Assembly: GCF_017161445.1 (NCBI RefSeq)
Contig: NZ_CP071060.1
Coordinates: 2,108,001 to 2,172,000 of the forward strand
DNA length: 64,000 nucleotides
Source: Niveibacterium microcysteis
GTDB lineage: Bacteria; Pseudomonadota; Gammaproteobacteria; Burkholderiales; Rhodocyclaceae
Direction of reading: 5' to 3'
Below, piece by piece: positions 55,721-64,000 of this stretch (within the stretch, counting starts at the first letter, position 1; every line of letters starts with the position of its first letter). Below the pieces are notes generated by a model. That model saw nothing but the letters and a program-made list of their open reading frames with translations, was not told where the DNA came from and ran no database searches. The position numbers were made by a program, and so were the translations under genes.

Positions 55721-58216
55721 ATGGCATTATTGCGACTGGCGTTGAACACGCTTCGCCGTGACCTGCGTGCGGGTGAACTGAATCTGTTGCTCGTCGCGCT
55801 GGTCCTTGCGGTTGCCAGCCTCACCAGCGTGGCGTTCCTGACCGATCGAGTGGGCCGGGCGCTGGATCGCGATGCCAACCAGTTGCTGGGCGGTGACATG
55901 CTGCTGGTGGCGGATCACCCGCTGCCGCCGGTGTTCACGAACGATGCCCGTGCCAGGGGTTTGCGACAGGCGCAAACTTGGCTGTTCTCGAGCATGGTCA
56001 GCACGGCCGAACAGGCGCAGCTCGCCGGCGTCAAGGCAGCGAGCGCGGACTACCCTTTGCGAGGTGGCCTGCGCGTGCGTGCGGACATGGCCGCGCCAGA
56101 GCGCCCTGTCACGACAGGGCCAGCCCGCGGCGAGGCATGGCTGGATGAACGCCTGATCGCGGCACTCGGTGTGCGTGTCGGGGATGAGGTTGGCGTTGGC
56201 CTTCTGAAGCTGCGCGTGGCCGCGATCTTGAGCTATGAACCGGACCGCGGCACCAACTTCTTTGCGCTTGCGCCGCGCTTGATGATGAACCTCGACGATG
56301 TACCGGCTAGCGGCCTTGTACAGCCGGGTAGCCGCGTGACTTACCGATTGCATGTGGCGGGCGACGCTCCGACGGTCGCAGCGTTTGAACGAGCCAGCAA
56401 GCCGCGGCTGACTCGCGGGGAATCGATCGAATCGATCGCCAATGCGCGTCCGGAGTTGCGTGAGATGCTTGAACGCGCGCATCGCTTCCTGTCACTTGCA
56501 GCCTTGCTTGCGGTGGTGTTGTCGGCCGTTGCAGTTGGGCTCGCGACGCGCCGCTTCGTACTGCGTCATGTAGATGGATGCGCCGTCATGCGGTGCTTCG
56601 GTGCGACGCAGCGGACTTTGCTCAGCGTGTTTCTGTCCGAATTCGTGCTGCTGGGTTTGCTCGCCGCTGTCCTTGGGGCGGTGCTGGGCTTGCTGGCTCA
56701 TCTGCTTCTGGCCGTGGCGCTCAGCACGCTGATTGCCACGGACCTACCTTTGCCCTCCGTATGGCCTGCGTTGCAGGGCATGGTGGCCAGCCTCGTCTTG
56801 CTGCTTGGTTTCTCGATGCCCCAATTGCTGCGACTGGGGCGGGTGTCCACGCTGCGCGTTCTGCGACGCGAATGGGCGAGCTTTGAAGCAACAGGCAGCC
56901 TTGCTTGGCTCGCTGCGGGCCTGGCCCTGACTGCGCTGATGTTATGGGTGGCGCGTGACTGGCGTTTGGGAGCATGGGTGGCAGGTGGGTTTGCAGTGGC
57001 GCTCCTCGGGTATGGGCTCGTTGCACGCTTGGCGATCGGGCTCTTCGCGCGTACCCGGCGCCTCACCGGCGCTGCGGGCGGCGGATGGCGGTATGGGCTG
57101 GCCTCGCTTGGCCGCCGTTCGCTCGGTGCAACCGTGCAGGCGGTGTCGCTCGCGCTCGGTGTAACCGCGATGCTGCTGCTTTCAGTCGGGCATGGCGATC
57201 TGTTAGACGGCTGGCGGCGGAAGCTGCCGCCGGACGCGCCGAATCGCTTCATCATCAATATCCAGCCCGAGCAGCTCGATGGCATCCGACAGCGCTTTGA
57301 GAGCGTTCGGCTCGCGCCACCCGATCTGATGCCGATGATCCGCGGTCGTTTGGTTACCATCAACGGCCGTGCGGTCGACCCCGGCGCGTATGAAGATGGC
57401 CGCGCACAGCGGCTCGCCGAGCGCGAGTTCAACCTGAGCCACAGCGCGCGCATGCAAGAAGGCAACCGCGTGGTGGCCGGCGCGTGGCATGGCAATACCG
57501 AAAAACCGGAATTCTCGGTTGAGCAGGGCATCGCAAAGACGCTGGGGCTCAAGATTGGTGATCGTTTGCGATTCGATATTGCAGGCACGCCGGTCGAAGC
57601 GCCGGTCACCAGTCTGCGCGCGCTGGAGTGGGATTCGATGCGCGTTAACTTTTTCGTGATCGGCTCCCCTGGTTTGCTGGCCGGACAACCGACAAGCTAC
57701 ATCACCAGCTTTTACCTGCCGCCGCAGCACAACGCGCTGACAACCGCGCTGGTGCGTGACTATCCGAACCTCACGATCATCGATACCAGCGCCATTCTTG
57801 GCCAGATGCAGCAGACGACGGATACGTTGATTGGTGCGGTCAAGCTGGTGTTCGGGCTCGCACTGGTCGCCGGCCTGATCGTCATGGCGGCGGCCTTGCA
57901 GGCCACGCATGACGAGCGTGCGCATGAGCTGGCGATCCTGCGCACACTGGGTGCTCGAGATGGCCAATTGCGATCTGCACTGCTGGCCGAGTTCGCGGCG
58001 CTCGGTCTGGTCGCTGCCTTGCTGGGGTGTTGCGGTGCGCTGGGTGTTGGCTGGGCGCTTGCGACACAGGTGTTCCAGTTTGCCTATGCCCCCAGCCTCG
58101 GTGCGTTTGCGGCCGCCGCTGCGGTGGCGGTGGTGGCGGTGGTTGTGGCGGGTTGGGCTGGCACGCGCCGTGTGCTCCGCACTCCGCCGCTTGCCAGCCT
58201 GCGGGCCTTGGCGTGA
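55721..58216 (+). CDS. YbbP-type FtsX-domain ABC transporter permease
   Basis: This 831-aa inner membrane protein has about ten hydrophobic helices. LALNTLRRDLRAGELNLLLVALVLAVASLTSV is the first, a large periplasmic region follows, and there are two FtsX-type domains (around residues 255-340 and 705-830, the second containing HDERAHELAILRTLGARDGQL). This is the YbbP/MacB-like permease layout, often working with a YbbA-type ATPase and linked to lipoprotein or lysophospholipid export. Here no ATPase gene is adjacent. The long periplasmic segment is unusual for simple FtsX. Confidence 0.88.
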   Translation: MALLRLALNTLRRDLRAGELNLLLVALVLAVASLTSVAFLTDRVGRALDRDANQLLGGDMLLVADHPLPPVFTNDARARGLRQAQTWLFSSMVSTAEQAQLAGVKAASADYPLRGGLRVRADMAAPERPVTTGPARGEAWLDERLIAALGVRVGDEVGVGLLKLRVAAILSYEPDRGTNFFALAPRLMMNLDDVPASGLVQPGSRVTYRLHVAGDAPTVAAFERASKPRLTRGESIESIANARPELREMLERAHRFLSLAALLAVVLSAVAVGLATRRFVLRHVDGCAVMRCFGATQRTLLSVFLSEFVLLGLLAAVLGAVLGLLAHLLLAVALSTLIATDLPLPSVWPALQGMVASLVLLLGFSMPQLLRLGRVSTLRVLRREWASFEATGSLAWLAAGLALTALMLWVARDWRLGAWVAGGFAVALLGYGLVARLAIGLFARTRRLTGAAGGGWRYGLASLGRRSLGATVQAVSLALGVTAMLLLSVGHGDLLDGWRRKLPPDAPNRFIINIQPEQLDGIRQRFESVRLAPPDLMPMIRGRLVTINGRAVDPGAYEDGRAQRLAEREFNLSHSARMQEGNRVVAGAWHGNTEKPEFSVEQGIAKTLGLKIGDRLRFDIAGTPVEAPVTSLRALEWDSMRVNFFVIGSPGLLAGQPTSYITSFYLPPQHNALTTALVRDYPNLTIIDTSAILGQMQQTTDTLIGAVKLVFGLALVAGLIVMAAALQATHDERAHELAILRTLGARDGQLRSALLAEFAALGLVAALLGCCGALGVGWALATQVFQFAYAPSLGAFAAAAAVAVVAVVVAGWAGTRRVLRTPPLASLRALA

Positions 58217-58453
58217 ACAACCGGCGGCGCCTGCCTGGCGCTGTTTCGGAGTTGTGCGCGCTGAGGTGGCCGTTTTGTTTCGTCGCCAACCGCGCTTTGC
58301 CGACGGGAGTGCGGGCAAGGAGTAGCCGTGGAAGTGGGCGTTTCGTGCTCGCCACGCTGCTTCAGTGCTTGGCAGAGGCGTGAGTGGTGGCGCTATCGCG
58401 TGTCCGTGTGTGAATGCGGCGACGCGCAGTGCGCGGCGCGAACAAGGGTCGAA
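58217..58453. other. Intergenic region permease / histidine kinase
   Basis: This 237-base gap between the convergent permease and sensor kinase genes holds no feature I recognise, and no good terminator for either. Confidence 0.5.
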
Positions 58454-60253
58454 CTAATGGGCCGCGTGGTCTGAGGGGTCGTCCGGCTGCAGCGGTGCGT
58501 GCAGCGGTAGCCGAATCGTGAAGCAGCTGCCGCGACCGGGCTCGGACTTCACGTCGATTTCGCCACCAAGGGTGCCGGTGACGATGTTGTGGACGATGTG
58601 GAGGCCCAGGCCGGTGCCGCCTTGGCCAAGGCGCGTCGTGAAGAAGGGGTCAAACACGCGCGACAGGTTCTCTGGCGCAATCCCGCAGCCGAAATCCTCG
58701 ACGGCGATGCAGACCCAAGCGCCGTCCAACGTGGCCGACAGGCGAATGCGGCCCGGCCCTCCGCTCGGATAGGCGTGCAGCACCGCGTTCTGAATCAGGT
58801 TCATCAATACCTGATCGAGCGGGCCCGGGTAGCTGTCGAGTTTGGTGTCCGGAATCTCGGCCTCATCGATGCTGACGCCCGAACGCCGCAAGCTCGGCTG
58901 GAGGGTCACGACGAGGTCGTGGATGGCGCCGGCAAGTGTGAAGCGTCGCCGCTGCGCGGTGGTGCGGTCGGTCGCAACCTGCTTGAAGCTGCTGATCAGC
59001 TCGCTGGCCCGCCCGAGGCTACGCTGGATGATGTCGCTGGCCTCATGCATCTGTGCCAGCGCTGCAGTCCACTCCGAGCGTTTCAGGTTGGCGTCGCCCT
59101 TTGTGAGTTGTCGCAGCTTCTCCATCAAGGTACTAGCCGCGAGCAGGCTGTTGCCGACCGGGGTGTTGAGTTCGTGCGCGATGCCTGCAACGAGCGCGCC
59201 GAGGGCGGCGAGCTTTTCGCTGCGCACCAGGTCGCTCTGGGTTTTGCGCAGCGTCTGCACCATTCGGGCGAGCTCGTCGTTCGCGCTGCGCAGCTCGGCC
59301 GTCCGTGCGTTGATGTGGGCTTCGAGTTCGTTGTTCAGACGCGCGAGTTCGTCACGCGCCAGCTCGCGCTCGTGCTTCTCCTGCATCAATCGATAGGCCA
59401 GCGAGCCGATCATCGCCGCGATCACGCAGTAAAGCAGGCGCAGCGCCTGGATTCGTATTGACGGTGTTGTCCAGCCTCCGGCGGGGATCGCGGCGATCGT
59501 CCAGCTACCGCCGGGCAGTTCGAGTTGGGATTCCACTGGCCGCATGGCAAACACTTGCTCGCTGCCGAAGAACACCGCACCGCGCGCCCCTTCGGCGTCC
59601 TTGCCTCGGATCGCCAGCCGATACTCGGAGGATTCCGCTTCCAGGCCTGCCGTCTTTTGCAGTGAGTCCCAGTCGATCACGAGACTCAGCAGGCCCCAGT
59701 ATTCGCCGTTGGATCGGAAGATCGGGGTGCGCGAAACGAGTCCGCGCCCGCCCTGCACCAGGTCAACGGGGCCGGCGACAATGGTGCCGCGCCGCTTGAT
59801 TGCACGCTCCACCGCGGGCCACTGCTGCGGATTGTTCGGGTAATAGAGGCCGATTACGCGCTCATTGCCGGCAAGCGGATAGACCCACTTCACGCGGTTG
59901 TCCGGCGCGATCACGATGTTGCGGACATTGCGGCCCGTCTTGTAGAGCGCTGACAACAGGTCGGTCACATGTGCGACGTCGAGAAGGTCTGCGCGGGCGC
60001 TGGCGAACGCGACAAGCCCTGAGGACAGGTACAGGGTCGAATTGAGCTCAGTCTCAAGCCGTGCACGCACCCCGGCGACGTAGGCGAGCACCAGCGCGCG
60101 CTGCTCTTCGGTTTGGCGTGCGAGTTCCAGCTGCACGCCGGTCTCGCCAATCAGTACAACAATCAACGCCTGCGCGAGCGCACTCAGCCATCGCCAGGCC
60201 GAGGTGCTGCGCGGCGGCGGTGCGGTGGGGGCGACGGATTCGCGGGATGCCAT
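58454..60253 (-). CDS. CHASE-domain sensor histidine kinase
   Basis: This 599-aa membrane kinase has a first TM helix near residues 23-43, an extracytoplasmic CHASE-like sensor (about 45-250, containing YLSSGLVAFASARADLL and NIVIAPDNRVKWVYPLAGNERVIG), a second TM near 270-290 and a coiled-coil linker. The kinase core follows: H-box GIAHELNTPVGNSLLAA, N-box LMNLIQNAVLHAY, then EDFGCGIAPE and GGTGLGLHIVHN. No receiver gene is adjacent, so the partner is unknown. The ligand is not readable. Confidence 0.93.
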   Translation of the reverse strand: MASRESVAPTAPPPRSTSAWRWLSALAQALIVVLIGETGVQLELARQTEEQRALVLAYVAGVRARLETELNSTLYLSSGLVAFASARADLLDVAHVTDLLSALYKTGRNVRNIVIAPDNRVKWVYPLAGNERVIGLYYPNNPQQWPAVERAIKRRGTIVAGPVDLVQGGRGLVSRTPIFRSNGEYWGLLSLVIDWDSLQKTAGLEAESSEYRLAIRGKDAEGARGAVFFGSEQVFAMRPVESQLELPGGSWTIAAIPAGGWTTPSIRIQALRLLYCVIAAMIGSLAYRLMQEKHERELARDELARLNNELEAHINARTAELRSANDELARMVQTLRKTQSDLVRSEKLAALGALVAGIAHELNTPVGNSLLAASTLMEKLRQLTKGDANLKRSEWTAALAQMHEASDIIQRSLGRASELISSFKQVATDRTTAQRRRFTLAGAIHDLVVTLQPSLRRSGVSIDEAEIPDTKLDSYPGPLDQVLMNLIQNAVLHAYPSGGPGRIRLSATLDGAWVCIAVEDFGCGIAPENLSRVFDPFFTTRLGQGGTGLGLHIVHNIVTGTLGGEIDVKSEPGRGSCFTIRLPLHAPLQPDDPSDHAAH

Positions 60254-60368
60254 GTCCTGCTAACGGAGCTTTGAACCGTGAGCTTTAGCGCCATCTGATC
60301 TGGGCTCCTGCGCCCGAGGGCGCAAGAGCGCTGCCGGCTATACTCTTGGGGTTGAAACCGGAGTGCCG

Positions 60369-61772
60369 ATGACCGAATTCCTGCCCTTGCTCGCCGCCAT
60401 GCTGACGCTTGCTGCCGTCGCTTGGTTGGCGCTGACGATCCGCGCGGCACTGGCTGCTGCTGAACAGAATGCTGAGGCGCGTATCCAGCGCCTTGAAAGC
60501 ACATTGGTACAGGCGCTGCGTTTGACCGAGACCGATCTCGCGGCGGGTTTCGAGCGGCAAGTCGAAAGGCTTGCCGGTACGCAGGTCGAAACCGCCGAGC
60601 GGCTTCGATCGCAGGTGTTCGAAGCCCTGCGGGCCACGGGCGATGCGGTGGCCGATACGCGGCGCACTGTGGAGCAGGGTGGGGCGCTGCAACGCGAAGA
60701 CCTTGCCGCCCGCCTTGCCGAGTTGACTCAGGCCACTGCAACACGGCACGAGCAACTGCGCGGACAGCTGACCGAGGCGATGCTCAAGAGCGTGGCGGAG
60801 CAGGCGCGCGCCGATCGCGAATTGTTGCAGGAAGGCCTCAAGGCAGCCTCACTGCAGATGGCGACCAGCAACGAGGCGCTGATGCGGGTGCTGAGCGAGC
60901 GACTCGATGCGATCACCGGCGTGGTGCACCAGCGCCTCGACGAGGGCTTCAAGAAGACCAACGAGACCTTCGCCAGCGTGATGGCCCGCCTGGCGACGAT
61001 CGATGAGGCACAGAAAAAGATCGATGGCCTCACCACCAATGTGGTCAGCTTGCAGGAGTTGTTGGGCGACAAACGATCGCGTGGCGCGTTTGGCGAGGTG
61101 CAGCTCGAGGCATTGGTGAAGAACGCGCTGCCGCCCGATGGTTATGCCTTCCAGGTCCAGCTGGCCAGCGGCGTACGGGCCGACTGCGTGCTTAACCTGC
61201 CGGAGCCGACCGGCCGCGTGGCAGTGGATGCCAAGTTCCCGCTTGAGAACTACCACCGCATGTTCGACACCGATGTCGGTGATGTCGAACGCAAGTCAGC
61301 CCAGACGGCCTTCCGTGCCGATGTGAAGCGCCACGTTGAGGCGATTGCGTCGAAGTACATCATTCCAGGTGAAACCTCCGATGGAGCGGTCATGTTCGTG
61401 CCGGCCGAGGCGGTGTTCGCCGAGATCCACGCCTATCACCCGGAGGTCGTCCAGTTTGCGCTCGCGCGCCGCGTGTGGATCGTTTCGCCGACCACGCTGA
61501 TGGCCGTTCTGAATACAGCGCGCGCCGTGCTCAAGGACGTCGAGACGCGCAAACAGATCCATGTGATCAAGGATGCGCTCGGCAAGCTCGCCAAGGACTT
61601 CACCCGTTTCGACGAGCGCATGCAGAAGCTCGCCACGCATATTCGCCAGGCGCACGAAGATGTTCAGGACGTTCATACGTCAAGCAAGAAGATCTCCGGC
61701 CACTTCACGCGAATCGAACAGGTACAGCTTGAAGACCTGCCACGCGCACTCAGCGAAGACGATTCACAGTAG
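60369..61772 (+). CDS. rmuC: DNA recombination protein RmuC
   Basis: This 467-aa protein starts at ATG 60369 with GGAG five bases upstream. An N-terminal TM (LLAAMLTLAAVAWLALTIR) is followed by a long coiled coil (residues 30-220) and the RmuC nuclease-like domain: SLQELLGDKRSRGAFGEVQLEAL, LPEPTGRVAVDAKFPLENY and ILIPGE-like IIPGETSDGAVMFVPAEAVFAEI. RmuC restrains recombination at inverted repeats, and its exact activity is not settled. Confidence 0.95.
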   Translation: MTEFLPLLAAMLTLAAVAWLALTIRAALAAAEQNAEARIQRLESTLVQALRLTETDLAAGFERQVERLAGTQVETAERLRSQVFEALRATGDAVADTRRTVEQGGALQREDLAARLAELTQATATRHEQLRGQLTEAMLKSVAEQARADRELLQEGLKAASLQMATSNEALMRVLSERLDAITGVVHQRLDEGFKKTNETFASVMARLATIDEAQKKIDGLTTNVVSLQELLGDKRSRGAFGEVQLEALVKNALPPDGYAFQVQLASGVRADCVLNLPEPTGRVAVDAKFPLENYHRMFDTDVGDVERKSAQTAFRADVKRHVEAIASKYIIPGETSDGAVMFVPAEAVFAEIHAYHPEVVQFALARRVWIVSPTTLMAVLNTARAVLKDVETRKQIHVIKDALGKLAKDFTRFDERMQKLATHIRQAHEDVQDVHTSSKKISGHFTRIEQVQLEDLPRALSEDDSQ

Positions 61773-61803
61773 GGCCTGACCACATTCAAGGGGGAATCTC
61801 GCC

Positions 61804-62310
61804 ATGTCCATTGATCTCTATCGGCTTTCGGTTGGCACCTTCCAGCGTCATCTCGAACACATTGACGCCTTGCTCAACCGCGCCCTCGCGCACTGCGCCG
61901 AGCACGCGGTCGACCCGCAAGAGCTCCTTGGCGCACGGCTTGCCCCGGACATGTTCGACTTCAAGCGTCAGGTTCAGATCGCCTGTGACTTCGCCAAAGG
62001 CGCCGGCGCGCGGCTCGCCGGTGTCGAGGTGCCGAAGTACGAAGACGACGAGCAGACCTTCGAGGATCTGCGCGTGCGCGTGAACAAAACCATGGGTTTC
62101 CTGCGCGGGCTGTCGCAGGCGGACTTCGTCGGTGCCGACACGCGCACCGTCGTGATTCCGCTGCGCGAACGGACGCTGCGCATGGATGGTGCAACCTACC
62201 TCGTCGATTTTGCGCTGCCGAACTTCTATTTCCACTACACCACGGCCTACGACCTGCTTCGGCACGCGGGCCTGGCAATCGGTAAACGCGACTTCATCGG
62301 CGACGTTTGA
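61804..62310 (+). CDS. DUF1993 family protein
   Basis: This 168-aa protein is the DinB-like four-helix DUF1993 family: RLSVGTFQRHLEHIDALLNRA at the start, LAPDMFDFKRQVQIACDFAKGAGARLAG in the middle, and LPNFYFHYTTAYDLLRHAGLAIGKRDFIG at the end. The family has no settled function. It follows rmuC by 31 bases and may be cotranscribed. Confidence 0.9.
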   Translation: MSIDLYRLSVGTFQRHLEHIDALLNRALAHCAEHAVDPQELLGARLAPDMFDFKRQVQIACDFAKGAGARLAGVEVPKYEDDEQTFEDLRVRVNKTMGFLRGLSQADFVGADTRTVVIPLRERTLRMDGATYLVDFALPNFYFHYTTAYDLLRHAGLAIGKRDFIGDV

Positions 62311-62445
62311 TCGCGATATTGCGAGGCGTGAGCGGGCGACGCTCAAGTCGCCTGCCTCTGATGCCGTAATCCCTTGAGTTGCGACGTTGCCCTTTGCGCG
62401 CCGCAGGCGTAGCGAAGCGGGTAGGTCGACTCGGGGGAGATCTTC

Positions 62446-64000
62446 ATGACCATTACGACCCGGCTCGCCAGTCTGATCGGCGGGGCCATTCTTGCGCTGC
62501 TCGTGGTGGGCGCAATCGGCTTGGTGCAACTGGGGCGACTGAACGCTTCGGTGCGACAGGTCACCGAACAGGAAGTGCCGGCGCTGGAAGCCGTCAAAGG
62601 CTTCGAAACCCGCTACCACGAACTGCGTACGCTGATCTTCCGGCATATTGCAGACCCCGATCTGCAGCGCAAGGCCGCGCTCGACAGCGAACTCAAGACC
62701 AAGGGCGCGGCGCTGGAGCAGGACATCCAGCGCTTTGAGAGCCGGCTCGAAGACGCCACCGCGCGTGCACGCGTCACGGAATTCCGAAAGACCGTCGCGG
62801 CCTACCTGCTGGTGTGCGAAACCGCGCTGACGCGGTCGCGCCAGAACCAGACCGAAGCGGCGATGGAACTGGCGGTAAGCCCCTTCATCGAAGACGCCGC
62901 CGTCCTCAGCAACGAGATCCTCGGCACGCTTGCGAAGGAAGCTTCCGAGCGCGTCAGCCGCACCCGCGAAGCCTCTGCCGCGACGTACAAGACCGCCTTT
63001 GGTGTGCTGGCTGGGCTGATCGCGCTGGTGGTCGTGGGCATGGTGATCCTTGGTTGGCTGCTCGCCACCTCGATAACCCGGCCGCTCACCGCGCTGCGCA
63101 ATACCGTGGTCGAGATTGGCAGCTCCTTGGACTTCACTCGACGCATCCCGTCGCGCGGGCGCGACGAGATCGGCCAGACCGTGACGGCGTTCAATACGAT
63201 GGTGGAATCGGTGCAAGCCTCGTTCGCCGAACTGGCTCAGAGCGCGAAGCGTGTTGGTGAGGCGGCACGCGGCATGGAAAAGACCTCGCAGCAGCTGGCC
63301 CACGGCGCTGGCGTGCAGGCCGATTCGGCGTCGGCAATGGCTGCGGCGGTGGAGGAGGTGACCGTCAGCATCAACCATGTCGCCGAACGTGCGCAGGACG
63401 CCGCTGCGCTGTCCGCCGATGCGAGCCGCAGCGCGGGTTCCGGTGAAGCGGTCGTCGGTGCAACGGTGCAGCGCTTTGGCACCATCGCAAACGAAGTAGA
63501 CCAGACGGCAGCGAGCCTGGACGCCCTGCAAGGCGAGACGGCGCGGATCTCTTCGGTGGTGGGAGTCATCCGCGATGTGGCGGAGCAGACCAATCTGCTC
63601 GCGCTCAATGCGGCAATCGAAGCCGCACGGGCGGGCGAACAGGGTCGCGGCTTCGCCGTGGTGGCGGACGAGGTGCGTGGTCTGGCCGAGCGCACGGCCA
63701 AGTCGACCAGCGAGATCACCGAGATGGTGGCGCGCATCCAGTCGGGTGCGCAGCAGGTGGTGCAGCGCATGCAGCGCACCGTCGCCACGGTGAAGGAAGG
63801 GGCGAGCGAAGCGGTGGCCGCCGGCGAGGCGATTCGCACGATTCGCGGTTCGTCGGATCAGGCGGTCGAAATGGTCAGCGACATCACCGACGCAATCCGC
63901 GAGCAGAGTGCAGCCAGCACCTCGATCGCGCAGCAGGTGGAACGCATCGCGACGATGACCGAGGAGACTACGGCGAGCGCGCGCGTTACGGCGTCGTCCG
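62446..64000 (+). CDS. Methyl-accepting chemotaxis protein, cut by window end
   Basis: The frame opens at ATG 62446 with GGAG six bases upstream and runs off the right edge after about 518 codons, so it is partial at the 3' end. TM1 ([21 protein letters not shown]) and TM2 (about 183-205) flank a helical periplasmic four-helix-type sensor. A HAMP domain follows ([15 protein letters not shown]), then the signalling domain with the hairpin tip [24 protein letters not shown]. The ligand is unknown. Confidence 0.95.
   Translation, partial: MTITTRLASLIGGAILALLVVGAIGLVQLGRLNASVRQVTEQEVPALEAVKGFETRYHELRTLIFRHIADPDLQRKAALDSELKTKGAALEQDIQRFESRLEDATARARVTEFRKTVAAYLLVCETALTRSRQNQTEAAMELAVSPFIEDAAVLSNEILGTLAKEASERVSRTREASAATYKTAFGVLAGLIALVVVGMVILGWLLATSITRPLTALRNTVVEIGSSLDFTRRIPSRGRDEIGQTVTAFNTMVESVQASFAELAQSAKRVGEAARGMEKTSQQLAHGAGVQADSASAMAAAVEEVTVSINHVAERAQDAAALSADASRSAGSGEAVVGATVQRFGTIANEVDQTAASLDALQGETARISSVVGVIRDVAEQTNLLALNAAIEAARAGEQGRGFAVVADEVRGLAERTAKSTSEITEMVARIQSGAQQVVQRMQRTVATVKEGASEAVAAGEAIRTIRGSSDQAVEMVSDITDAIREQSAASTSIAQQVERIATMTEETTASARVTASS

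Noticed and set aside
62329..62352. Terminator or riboswitch before the chemotaxis receptor
   Set aside because: A 9-bp stem GCGGGCGAC/GTCGCCTGC with one G-U pair exists but has no T-run and no recognisable riboswitch core.

Overview
The window is 64 kb of GC-rich chromosome from a Gram-negative bacterium, most likely a betaproteobacterium (Rhodocyclales or a close Burkholderiales-type lineage). The reasons are the gene order hda / HAD phosphatase / pcnB / folK / deoxynucleoside kinase / panB, a two-piece pntA plus pntB, a PEP-CTERM-like surface protein, DUF3391 HD-GYP signalling and high-GC codon use. The genus is an inference; no rRNA is present. There is no phage, IS element, CRISPR array or integrase. 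The DNA is nearly all core and metabolic, with a few accessory spots.

Layout. 0.3-3.1 kb: pntAA-pntAB-pntB transhydrogenase. 3.2-6.6 kb: a DEAD-box helicase and a fused pabB-pabC on the minus strand. 6.9-11.1 kb: glpD-glpK glycerol catabolism, a 71-aa orphan, a TauE/SafE exporter and a 58-aa secreted Lys-rich peptide. 11.2-16.1 kb: minus-strand cluster panB, dNK, folK, pcnB, HAD phosphatase, hda. 16.3-18.9 kb: MgtC, Sir2, purM. 19.1-25.2 kb: xylB-xylA-tkt-tal, carrying xylose through xylulose 5-phosphate into the non-oxidative pentose phosphate pathway, behind a good sigma70-type promoter flanked by direct repeats. 25.3-26.9 kb: tRNA-Val(CAC) and gltX, then a cluster of DnaA-box-like sequences near 27.2 kb. 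27.3-32.1 kb: YchJ, RlmM, and divergently an HD-GYP/EAL cyclic-di-GMP pair. 32.1-38.0 kb: a lipoprotein, ugpB-ugpQ, alaS, a thioesterase.

38.1-41.4 kb: frdABCD, an E. coli-type quinol:fumarate reductase, implying anaerobic fumarate respiration or fermentation. Directly against it on the minus strand (41.4-42.5 kb) lies the most interesting accessory element: a cytoplasmic-looking CHAP/NlpC-type cysteine amidase with a Pro/Ala-rich N-terminus, overlapping a periplasmic partner with a signal peptide. This looks like an amidase effector-immunity pair of type VI secretion style. Next to it (42.6-46.9 kb) is a large MalT-type LuxR regulator divergent from a kinase-fold protein and a HAD phosphatase.

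47-64 kb: a second pair of DnaA-box-like sites, an Mpo1-like membrane protein, a GNAT acetyltransferase, a second DEAD-box helicase with a long leader and repetitive Arg-rich tail, a glutamine-synthetase-family ligase, a secreted GH13 amylase lipoprotein, a YhcC-type radical SAM protein, a PEP-CTERM-like DUF4114-type protein, a YbbP-type permease, a CHASE-type histidine kinase, RmuC, a DUF1993 protein and a chemotaxis receptor cut by the window end. Xylose use, extracellular alpha-glucan degradation, glycerol and glycerophosphodiester use plus fumarate reductase suggest a facultatively anaerobic plant-polymer or sugar degrader.
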